Of a stretch of 64,000 nucleotides of DNA, positions 56,229 through 64,000 are shown one piece after another. A program made the position numbers and the translations under genes. Each line of letters starts with the position of its first letter. Within the stretch, counting starts at the first letter, position 1. Location: the NCBI RefSeq assembly GCF_041206865.1, contig NZ_JBGEDP010000001.1:2480001-2544000 (forward strand). The letters are read 5' to 3'. This DNA is from Mycobacterium sp. HUMS_12744610 (GTDB lineage: Bacteria; Actinomycetota; Actinomycetes; Mycobacteriales; Mycobacteriaceae). A model generated the notes under the pieces. That model did not search any database. It saw nothing but the letters and a program-made list of their open reading frames with translations, and was not told where the DNA came from.

Positions 56229-57569
56229 ATGGATCGGCAGAAGGAATTCGTCCTGCGCACGCTCGAGGAACGGGACATCCGTTTCGTGCGGCTCTGGTTC
56301 ACCGACGTGCTCGGTTTCCTCAAGTCGGTCGCCATCGCCCCGGCGGAACTGGAAGGCGCCTTCGAGGAGGGCATCGGCTTCGACGGGTCGTCGATCGAGG
56401 GGTTCGCCCGGGTGTCGGAATCCGACACCGTGGCGATTCCGGACCCGTCGACGTTCCAGGTGCTGCCCTGGGCGAGTCCCGCCGGCCACCACCACTCGGC
56501 GCGGATGTTCTGCGACATCACCATGCCGGACGGGTCGCAGTCGTGGGCGGACCCGCGGCACGTGCTGCGCCGTCAGCTGCAGAAGGCCAACGACCTGGGT
56601 TTCTCCTGCTACGTGCACCCCGAGATCGAGTTCTTCCTGCTCAAGCCCGGGCCGGACGACGGGTCGGTGCCCGTCCCCGTCGACAACGCCGGCTATTTCG
56701 ACCAGGCGGTGCACGATTCGGCGTCGCACTTCCGTCGGCACGCGATCGACGCGCTGGAGTTCATGGGCATCTCGGTGGAGTTCAGCCACCACGAGGGCGC
56801 GCCCGGCCAGCAGGAGATCGACCTGCGTTTCGCCGACGCCCTGTCGATGGCCGACAACGTGATGACGTTCCGCTACGTCATCAAGGAGGTGGCGATCGAG
56901 AACGGCGCGCGGGCGACGTTCATGCCCAAGCCGTTCGCGGAGCACCCCGGTTCGGCCATGCACACCCACATGAGCCTGTTCGAGGGCGACGTCAACGCAT
57001 TCCACAGCACCGAGGACCCGCTGCAGCTCTCCGACGTCGGCAAGTCGTTCATCGCCGGGATCCTCGAGCACGCGTCCGAGATCAGCGCGGTCACCAACCA
57101 ATGGGTCAACTCCTACAAGCGGCTGGTGCAGGGCGGTGAGGCGCCGACCGCCGCGTCGTGGGGGGCGGCCAACCGCTCCGCCCTGGTGCGGGTGCCGATG
57201 TACACGCCGCACAAGACTTCCTCGCGGCGGATCGAGGTGCGCAGCCCAGACTCGGCGTGCAACCCGTATCTGGCGTTCGCGGTGCTGTTGGCCGCCGGAC
57301 TGCGCGGGGTGGAGAAGGGGTACGTGCTGGGCCCGCAGGCCGAGGACAACGTGTGGGACCTGACCCCCGAGGAGCGCCGCACGATGGGCTACCGCGAGCT
57401 GCCCACCAGTCTCGACAGCGCGCTGCGCGCCATGGAGTCCTCCGAGCTCGTCGCCGAGACGCTCGGTGAGCACGTCTTCGATTTCTTCTTGCGCAACAAG
57501 CGCACCGAGTGGGCCAACTACCGCAGCCGGGTCACGCCATACGAGCTGAGCACCTACTTGTCTCTGTAG
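56229..57569 (+). CDS. glnA2: Glutamine synthetase GlnA2
   Basis: The 446-residue type I glutamine synthetase has the beta-grasp segment with GFDGSSIEGF near residue 50, HPEIEFFL near 130 and the ATP-binding HTHMSLF and NRSALVRVP stretches. GlnA2 is one of the minor synthetases of mycobacteria. Where the adenylylated tyrosine loop of GlnA1 lies, this has DNVWDLTPEE. It is followed closely by glnE, the adenylyltransferase. CATACT about ten bases before the ATG is a possible -10 box. Confidence 0.95.
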   Translation: MDRQKEFVLRTLEERDIRFVRLWFTDVLGFLKSVAIAPAELEGAFEEGIGFDGSSIEGFARVSESDTVAIPDPSTFQVLPWASPAGHHHSARMFCDITMPDGSQSWADPRHVLRRQLQKANDLGFSCYVHPEIEFFLLKPGPDDGSVPVPVDNAGYFDQAVHDSASHFRRHAIDALEFMGISVEFSHHEGAPGQQEIDLRFADALSMADNVMTFRYVIKEVAIENGARATFMPKPFAEHPGSAMHTHMSLFEGDVNAFHSTEDPLQLSDVGKSFIAGILEHASEISAVTNQWVNSYKRLVQGGEAPTAASWGAANRSALVRVPMYTPHKTSSRRIEVRSPDSACNPYLAFAVLLAAGLRGVEKGYVLGPQAEDNVWDLTPEERRTMGYRELPTSLDSALRAMESSELVAETLGEHVFDFFLRNKRTEWANYRSRVTPYELSTYLSL

Positions 57570-57608
57570 CTCAGTTGGCCTGAGCGGCGCGCGGGTTGCG
57601 CTACGGTC

Positions 57609-60600
57609 GTGGTCGTGACCAAACCCGCAACGCATCGCCCGAAGCTGCCCAGCGTGGGCCGGCTCGGGTTGGTCGATCCGCGCGCGGGTGAACGGCTGAC
57701 GCAGCTGGGTTGGTACGACCACGACGACCAGGCCCACGTCGACCTGCTGTGGGCGTTGTCGCGCGCGCCGGACGCCGACGCCGCGCTGCGCGCCCTGGCG
57801 CGGCTGGCGGAGAACCCCGACACCGGGTGGGAGGAGCTCAGCGCAGCGCTGCTGAGCGAACGTGCCCTGCGCGGCCGGCTGTTCGCGGCGCTCGGCTCGT
57901 CGCTCGCGCTGGGTGATCACCTGGCCGCGAACCCGCAGTCCTGGAAGCTGCTGCGCGGCAAGGTCAAACTGCCCGCCCGCGAGGAGCTGTGCGCGACGTT
58001 CGTCGGATGCGTCGACGAGTCCGACCCCGACGCGTCGGCGGGGCCGGGTTCGGCGGTGCTGCGGTTGCAGAACCTGTACCGCGACCGCCTGCTGGTCCTG
58101 GCCGCGCTCGACCTGGCCGCGACGGTCGAGGACGAGCCGGTGGTGCCGTTCACCGTGGTGGGCGCCCACCTGTCGGACCTCGCGGACGCCGCGCTGGCGG
58201 CCGCGCTGCGGATGGCCGAGCTGACCGTGTGCGGTGATCGCACGCCGCCGCGGCTGGCGGTCATCGCGATGGGCAAATGCGGTGCGCGCGAACTGAACTA
58301 CGTCAGCGACGTCGACGTCATCTTCGTCGCCGAGCGCGCCGACCCGGTCAGCGCCCGCGTCGCCGGGGAGATGATGCGCGTGGCCTCCACGGCGTTCTTC
58401 CAGGTGGACGCCGCCCTGCGGCCCGAGGGTCGCGCCGGCGAGCTGGTCCGCACCGTCGAGTCCCACGTCGCCTACTACCAGCGCTGGGCGAAAACCTGGG
58501 AGTTCCAGGCGCTGCTGAAGGCCCGGGCGGCGGTCGGCGACGCCGAGCTCGGCGAACGCTATCTGACCGCGTTGCTGCCGATGGTGTGGGTCGCCTGCGA
58601 GCGCGACCACTTCGTGGTCGAGGTCCAGGCCATGCGGCGCCGCGTGGAGCAACTGGTGCCCGCCGACGTCCGCGCCCGCGAGATCAAACTCGGCAGCGGC
58701 GGGATACGGGACGTCGAGTTCGCCGTGCAGCTGCTGCAACTGGTGCACGGCCGCAGCGACGAGTCGCTGCGGGTGGCGTCCACCGTCGACGCGCTGGCCG
58801 CGCTGGGCGCGGGCGGCTACGTCGGCCGCGAGGACACCGCGAACCTCACCGCCTCCTACGAGTTCCTGCGGTTGCTCGAACACCGGCTGCAGCTGCAGCG
58901 GCTCAAGCGCACCCACCTGCTGCCCGAGTTCGACGACGAGGAGGCGGTGCGCTGGCTGGCGCGCGCGGCCCACATCCGGCCCGACGGCCGCCACGACGCG
59001 GCCGGGGTGCTGCGCGAGGAGCTCAAGCACCAGAACCTGCGGGTGTCACAGCTGCACGCCAAGCTCTTCTACCAGCCGCTGCTGGAGTCGATCGGCCCGC
59101 CCGGGCTGGAGATCTCGCACGGCATGAGCACCGAGGCGGCCGAGCGGCGGCTGGCCGCGCTCGGCTACGAGGGGCCGCAGACCGCCTTGAAGCACATGTC
59201 GGCGCTGGTCAACCAGAGCGGCCGGCGCGGCCGGGTGCAGTCGGTGCTGCTGCCGCGGCTGCTGAACTGGATGTCCTACGCGCCCGACCCCGACGGCGGG
59301 CTGCTGGCCTACCGGCGCCTGTCCGAGGCGCTGGCTCAGGAGAGCTGGTATCTGGCCACGCTGCGCGACAAGCCGGCGGTGGCCAAGCGGCTGATGCACG
59401 TGCTGGGTACCTCCACCTACGTTCCCGACCTGCTGATGCGCGCGCCCACGGTGATCCAGAGTTACGGCGACGGCGCCAACGGCCCCAAACTGCTCGACAC
59501 CGACCCCGCCGCGGTGGCTCGCTCGCTGGTGGCCTCGGCCAGCCGCTACACCGACCCGGTGCGCGCGATCGCCGGCGCGCGCACGCTGCGCCGCAGGGAG
59601 CTGGCCCGCATCGGTTCGGCGGACCTGCTGGGCATGCTGGAAGTCACCGAGGTGTGCCGGGCGCTGACGTCGGTGTGGGTGGCCGTCCTGCAGGCCGCGC
59701 TGGACGCGATGATCCGGGCCAACCTGCCCCCTGACGGGCCCCGCGGGGGGACGGCGCCGGCGGCGATCGCGGTCATCGGGATGGGCAGGCTGGGCGGCGC
59801 CGAGCTGGGCTACGGGTCCGACGCGGACGTGTTGTTCGTCTGCCAGCCGGCCCACGGCGTCGAGGACGCCCAGGCGATCCGCTGGTCGACGTCGGTAGCC
59901 GAGCAGACACGCACGCTGCTGGGCACTCCGAGCGTCGACCCGCCGCTGGAGGTCGACGCCAACCTGCGGCCCGAGGGCCGCAACGGTCCGCTGGTCCGCA
60001 CGCTGGGCGCCTACACCGCCTACTACCAGCAGTGGGCGCAGCCGTGGGAGATCCAGGCTCTGCTGCGCGCGCACGCGGTCGCCGGCGACGCCGAGCTGGG
60101 GCAGCGGTTCCTGCTGATGGCCGACAAGATCCGCTATCCGGCCAACGGGGTGTCGCCCGAAGCGGTCCAGCAGATCCGCCGCATGAAGGCCCGGGTCGAG
60201 TCCGAGCGGCTGCCGCGGGGCGCCGACCCCAACACCCACACGAAGCTGGGTCGCGGGGGACTGGCCGACGTCGAATGGACCGTGCAGCTGCTGCAACTGC
60301 GGTACGCGCACGAGATCGAAGCCCTGCACAACACCTCGACGCTGCAATCGCTGGACGAGATCGCCGCGGCCGGGCTGGTCCCCGCCGAAGACGTGGACCT
60401 GCTGCGTCAGGCGTGGCTGACCGCCACCCGCGCGCGCAACGCCCTGGTGCTGGTCCGCGGCAAGCCCACAGACCAGCTGCCGGGCCCCGGACGCCAGCTC
60501 AACGCGGTCGCCGTCGCCGCGGGATGGCCGACCGACGACGGCGGCGAATTCCTGGACAACTATCTTCGGGTGACGCGGCGGGCGAAGGCGGTCGTGCGCA

Positions 60601-60617
60601 AGGTGTTCGGAAGTTGA
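57609..60617 (+). CDS. glnE: Glutamine synthetase adenylyltransferase GlnE
   Basis: The 1002-residue bifunctional enzyme has two nucleotidyltransferase domains. The N-terminal one carries [19 protein letters not shown] near residue 221 and the C-terminal one [19 protein letters not shown] near 725. It adds AMP to and removes it from GlnA1, adjusting glutamine synthesis to nitrogen status; glnE is essential in M. tuberculosis. Both of its synthetase substrates or homologues, glnA1 and glnA2, lie in this window. The GTG start gives [20 protein letters not shown], as in the M. tuberculosis protein. Confidence 0.95.
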   Translation: MVVTKPATHRPKLPSVGRLGLVDPRAGERLTQLGWYDHDDQAHVDLLWALSRAPDADAALRALARLAENPDTGWEELSAALLSERALRGRLFAALGSSLALGDHLAANPQSWKLLRGKVKLPAREELCATFVGCVDESDPDASAGPGSAVLRLQNLYRDRLLVLAALDLAATVEDEPVVPFTVVGAHLSDLADAALAAALRMAELTVCGDRTPPRLAVIAMGKCGARELNYVSDVDVIFVAERADPVSARVAGEMMRVASTAFFQVDAALRPEGRAGELVRTVESHVAYYQRWAKTWEFQALLKARAAVGDAELGERYLTALLPMVWVACERDHFVVEVQAMRRRVEQLVPADVRAREIKLGSGGIRDVEFAVQLLQLVHGRSDESLRVASTVDALAALGAGGYVGREDTANLTASYEFLRLLEHRLQLQRLKRTHLLPEFDDEEAVRWLARAAHIRPDGRHDAAGVLREELKHQNLRVSQLHAKLFYQPLLESIGPPGLEISHGMSTEAAERRLAALGYEGPQTALKHMSALVNQSGRRGRVQSVLLPRLLNWMSYAPDPDGGLLAYRRLSEALAQESWYLATLRDKPAVAKRLMHVLGTSTYVPDLLMRAPTVIQSYGDGANGPKLLDTDPAAVARSLVASASRYTDPVRAIAGARTLRRRELARIGSADLLGMLEVTEVCRALTSVWVAVLQAALDAMIRANLPPDGPRGGTAPAAIAVIGMGRLGGAELGYGSDADVLFVCQPAHGVEDAQAIRWSTSVAEQTRTLLGTPSVDPPLEVDANLRPEGRNGPLVRTLGAYTAYYQQWAQPWEIQALLRAHAVAGDAELGQRFLLMADKIRYPANGVSPEAVQQIRRMKARVESERLPRGADPNTHTKLGRGGLADVEWTVQLLQLRYAHEIEALHNTSTLQSLDEIAAAGLVPAEDVDLLRQAWLTATRARNALVLVRGKPTDQLPGPGRQLNAVAVAAGWPTDDGGEFLDNYLRVTRRAKAVVRKVFGS

Positions 60618-60634
60618 GTCAGGAGGCCCGCGCG

Positions 60635-61261
60635 TTGGACGCCACATTCGAGGTTCTCAGCGCGACGGAAGCCGACCGGGTCACGGCCCTCTACGCGCCG
60701 CTGGCCGACGCCGTGCGCGAGCTCGTCGACGCCACCATCCACACCGAGGCCGACGAGGACGTCGTCGTCGACGCGCGGTCGGCGATCGAGGCGGTCACCG
60801 CCTCGTTGCGGCAGCGGACCCGGCCCGCCGGGGTCAGCTACCGGGTCGACGGCCGCGCGCTGCCGCTGGGCAACGCCGCGGTGGGTGTGTGCAACCCGAT
60901 CGCCCCGCCGGTCGTCGTCCACCACGAGGGCGGCGGGCGCTGCTGGAGCGAGTTCGTCCTCGGCTCGGCGTACGAGGGTCCGCCCGGCCTGGTGCACGGT
61001 GGGGTGAGCGCACTGGTGCTCGACCACATGCTCGGCGAGGCGGCCAGCGAGGGGCTGTCCAAGCCGCGTTTCACCGGAACCATCACCGTGAAGTACCTGC
61101 GCGGCACCCCCCTGGGCGCGCTCCGCTGCGAGGCCTGGATCGAGGGCAGGGAGGGCGTCAAAGTGTTTGCACGCGGTACCATTTCGGATGACGCGGGCGT
61201 CACCGTGGAGGCCGAGGGCGTGTTCATCGAGCCGGCGTGGGCGCGGGATTCCGCGCAATGA
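60635..61261 (+). CDS. PaaI-type hotdog-fold thioesterase
   Basis: The 208-residue protein has a hotdog domain with PPGLVHGGVSALVLDHMLGE near residue 115, where the aspartate is catalytic in PaaI-type acyl-CoA thioesterases, and FTGTITVKYLRGTPLG after it. The TTG start was chosen for its AGGAGG site eight bases upstream; an earlier TTG overlaps the glnE stop. Its stop overlaps the ATG of the LLM gene (ATGA), so the two form an operon. Its acyl-CoA substrate is unknown. Confidence 0.82.
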   Translation: MDATFEVLSATEADRVTALYAPLADAVRELVDATIHTEADEDVVVDARSAIEAVTASLRQRTRPAGVSYRVDGRALPLGNAAVGVCNPIAPPVVVHHEGGGRCWSEFVLGSAYEGPPGLVHGGVSALVLDHMLGEAASEGLSKPRFTGTITVKYLRGTPLGALRCEAWIEGREGVKVFARGTISDDAGVTVEAEGVFIEPAWARDSAQ

Positions 61262-62118
61262 GGTTCTACGTCAGCAGCGCATTTCTGGACACTCGCGAGA
61301 TCATCGAGATCGCCAGGGCCGCAGACGAACTCGGCTACGACGGGATGGGGATCCCCGACCACGTCGTGAACCTGGAAACACTGGACACGCCGTACCCCTA
61401 CACCAAGGACGGGCAGCGGCGCTGGCAGCCGTTCACCGACTGGCCGGACCCGTGGGTGCTCGTCGGCGCCCTGGCCCAGGTCACTACCCGGCTGCGCTTC
61501 GTGACGACCGTCTACATCCCGGCGATGCGCAACCCGTATTCGGCAGCCAAAGCCATCGGCACGGCGGCGGTGCTGGCGTCGGGCCGGGTGGAACTGGGCA
61601 TCGGGGTCGGCTGGTGCCGCGAGGAGTTCGCCCTGATGGGGGAGCGGTTCGAGGCCCGCGGCAGGCGCACCGACGAGATGATCGAGTTGATGCGGGCGCT
61701 GTGGCAGCCGGGCTGGACGGAATTCGAGGGCGAGTTCTATCCGACGCCGCGGCTGGAGATGCAGCCCACACCGCCGCCGATCCCTGTCTACGCCGGCGGG
61801 CTCAGCGAGGCCGCCCTGCGCCGCGCCGCGCGCAACGACGGCTGGATCGGCGACCTGATCAAGACCGAACGAGCCATCGAGGCGGTGGGCCGGTTGCGGG
61901 AGTTGCGGGCCGAAAATGGTTTGACGATGGACGAATTCACGATCCTCACCCCCCTCACCGACGCGTTCACCCCCGTCGACTACCAGCGTGCCGCCGACGC
62001 CGGTATCACCGGCATCATCACCATGCCGTGGATGTTCTACGCCGGCCCCGACGCCACGCTGGCCGACAAGATCGACGGCATGGCGCGCTTCCGCAAGGAC
62101 CTCGGGCTCGACGGGTAG
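61258..62118 (+). CDS. LLM-class F420-dependent oxidoreductase
   Basis: The 286-residue luciferase-like protein has DELGYDGMGIPDHVV near residue 25, and GRVELGIGVGWCREEFALMG near 106, the phosphate-binding part of F420-dependent LLM enzymes of the TIGR03619 type. The family uses reduced F420 or FMN on varied substrates. It is coupled to the thioesterase, suggesting a shared acyl or lipid pathway that I cannot name. Confidence 0.88.
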   Translation: MRFYVSSAFLDTREIIEIARAADELGYDGMGIPDHVVNLETLDTPYPYTKDGQRRWQPFTDWPDPWVLVGALAQVTTRLRFVTTVYIPAMRNPYSAAKAIGTAAVLASGRVELGIGVGWCREEFALMGERFEARGRRTDEMIELMRALWQPGWTEFEGEFYPTPRLEMQPTPPPIPVYAGGLSEAALRRAARNDGWIGDLIKTERAIEAVGRLRELRAENGLTMDEFTILTPLTDAFTPVDYQRAADAGITGIITMPWMFYAGPDATLADKIDGMARFRKDLGLDG

Positions 62119-62147
62119 CCGCGGCGCGGCCCAGCCTCGCGGGACCC

Positions 62148-62208
62148 CGCGACACATAAACGGTTGCGACGACACGCCGACACGGCCCGCAGAGGTTTAT
62201 GTCTCGCG
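62148..62208. terminator. Hairpin between convergent genes, 13 of 14 stem bases paired
   Basis: CGCGACACATAAAC (62148-62161) pairs with GTTTATGTCTCGCG (62195-62208), one mismatch, about 33 bases apart. It sits between the stop codons of the LLM gene and the convergent secreted-protein gene and can terminate both. Confidence 0.6.
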
Positions 62209-62238
62209 TAGGGGGAGGCTCGCCGGCGGAGCGCGCTC

Positions 62239-62733
62239 TCACACGGGCGCGGCGGTCATGTTCATGTCGATCGTGCCCTGACACGGGCCGCTGGCGATCT
62301 CGGTGTGCATCGTGCCGGCAAGCGTCCCGTCGGGTTGGGGCGTGTAGCGCACCGTGGCGTGGGCGGGACTCCACTGGATCGTGGTGTCGGGCAACATGCA
62401 GTCCCACTGGAAGTCGCTGGCCTGGGTCCACGACGAGCCGTCCCAGGTGAATTTCGGTTGCGGAGCCGTCGGGTTGCTCGGCGGTGGGCCGTCGACGATC
62501 GTGGCCGTGCACGTTCCGTTCGTGCAGCTTGAGCGGAACGTGTAGACGTCGGTGTGCTGTTCCTCGGGGTCACCGGCCGCCAGGCTGGTCCCGGACTTCG
62601 GGCCGACCATGAACGTGATCGCGTACTTGCCGTTCCACGAGGGAGAGTCGGCGGAGGCGATCGGGACGGCCGGCGCGACCGCGAGCGACGCGGCGCACAA
62701 ACCCACGAGACCGCTCAGGCGCCCCGGGGTCAT
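62239..62733 (-). CDS. Secreted protein of unknown function
   Basis: The 164-residue protein has a signal peptide (LVGLCAASLAVAPAV, ending near IASA|D). The mature part is beta-rich, with WNGKYAITFMVG near residue 33 and four cysteines (SSCTNGTCTA, WDCML, GPCQG) that likely form two disulfides. Mycobacteria have several small exported proteins of this kind without known role. Its ATG lies one base from the stop of the gene before it, so the two form an operon. Confidence 0.78.
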   Translation of the reverse strand: MTPGRLSGLVGLCAASLAVAPAVPIASADSPSWNGKYAITFMVGPKSGTSLAAGDPEEQHTDVYTFRSSCTNGTCTATIVDGPPPSNPTAPQPKFTWDGSSWTQASDFQWDCMLPDTTIQWSPAHATVRYTPQPDGTLAGTMHTEIASGPCQGTIDMNMTAAPV

Positions 62734-62734
62734 G

Positions 62735-62959
62735 TCAGGGTTTGGGTGTCGGGGCCGCGGTTCCATAGAGGCAATCGTGAAGTTCCTGACTACCCGGGTC
62801 GAAGTCGAATCCGCAGTTGCACTCGCGAACTTCCTGCGGGGTGCCGAGCCCATCGCAATAGGGGGTGCCGGCCGACGCCGAGGGTGCGGTCCACACGACA
62901 CCGGCGGCCAGGGCCGCCACCGCGGCGCCGACCGTGGCCATCAAAACTCTCGCCTTCAT
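62735..62959 (-). CDS. Small secreted cysteine-containing protein
   Basis: The 74-residue precursor has a signal peptide with the cleavage SASA|G near residue 30. The mature peptide of about 44 residues has four cysteines (YCDGLG, ECNCGF, DCLYG) and ends in a proline-rich tail. It is translated directly ahead of the larger secreted protein. No family is recognised. It is too small for most gene finders but has good coding character. Confidence 0.68.
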   Translation of the reverse strand: MKARVLMATVGAAVAALAAGVVWTAPSASAGTPYCDGLGTPQEVRECNCGFDFDPGSQELHDCLYGTAAPTPKP

Positions 62960-63112
62960 GTTGGGATCCTTCCCTCCGGTTACAGCCGGCCGCGCTTCTC
63001 GGCGGCATGCAGGGACGATAACGCCGTCGACCGTGGCTCGCCCGGCAAAGACGAAACCACCCGCGCGGCAATCGGGGGGTGATCGCGGCGCGGGTGGCGT
63101 CGTCTCGACGCC

Positions 63113-64000
<888 letters not shown>

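Noticed and set aside
56178..59030. A very long open frame (about 950 codons) antisense to glnA2 and glnE
   Set aside because: It mirrors the codon pattern of the two real genes; high GC leaves few stops on the opposite strand, and the translation has no recognisable domain.

Overview
The window is high-GC actinobacterial DNA whose gene content and order match a slow-growing, non-tuberculous Mycobacterium, most likely of the M. avium complex or a relative. The evidence is the mycolic-acid FAS-II cluster (fabD, acpM, kasA, kasB, accD6) next to mabR and aceE, the mycothiol-dependent enzyme MscR, the ptpA/ptkA pair, the glnA1-glnE-glnA2 block, an rnpB gene, and a PGRS-type glycine-rich protein. 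Much of it follows, in reverse, the order of the M. tuberculosis Rv2220 to Rv2264c segment, interrupted by insertion sequences and accessory genes. Rv numbers below are from memory of that genome; no search was run.

Layout. At 1-1090 an IS1380-family transposase gene is cut by an IS256-like element running off the left edge. At 1100-7500 come a small secreted MmpS-like protein, an MFS transporter divergent from a dehydrogenase-like gene, a decayed Hsp70-like pseudogene, a small acidic protein, an IS110-family element and an SDR oxidoreductase. At 7570-12820 come mscR with a metallo-hydrolase, a methyltransferase, a serine hydrolase, a DUF3145 protein and a lipid kinase. At 12814-17200 an AGPS-like flavoprotein is divergent from a TetR regulator-glpD-lipoprotein operon. 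At 17336-19861 lies a secreted protein joining a PGRS repeat domain to a GH5 glycosidase domain. From 20895 to 30606 everything is on the minus strand: aceE, mabR, then fabD-acpM-kasA-kasB-accD6, linking acetyl-CoA supply to mycolate elongation. At 30790-36220 come a lipoprotein, a DUF3052 gene, ahpE, tRNA-Val with a duplicated 3' half, an epoxide hydrolase, a VapBC pair with a broken antitoxin, and cobD. At 36199-42285 come a SURF1 gene, ptpA, ptkA, and a tightly overlapping cobC/NIF3/zinc-ribbon/RNase HI-phosphatase operon.

The stretch 42286-46200 is a graveyard: an amidohydrolase pseudogene, a MazF remnant, pieces of an alcohol dehydrogenase lying in both orientations, a methyltransferase tail, and a cytochrome P450 fused by deletion to a ferredoxin tail. 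From 46235 the order is regular again: methyltransferase, rnpB, CYTH-CHAD protein, a Tat-exported GH5-like protein, panB, a WS/DGAT acyltransferase, two paralogous exported proteases (caeA and a sister), glnA2, glnE, a thioesterase, an LLM oxidoreductase, two small secreted proteins, and the 3' part of glnA1.

Several genes expected to be intact (fabD, the vapB-like antitoxin, a DUF559-type gene, perhaps a short ORF near 33.2 kb) carry single-base or compensating frameshifts. Because fabD is essential in mycobacteria, some of these may be sequencing errors. I did not find a CRISPR array, a large prophage or an obvious new defence island. The most unusual items are the PGRS-GH5 fusion, the tRNA-Val half duplication around a thioredoxin-fold gene, the overlapping divergent promoters of the TetR/AGPS pair, and a family of long intergenic hairpins.
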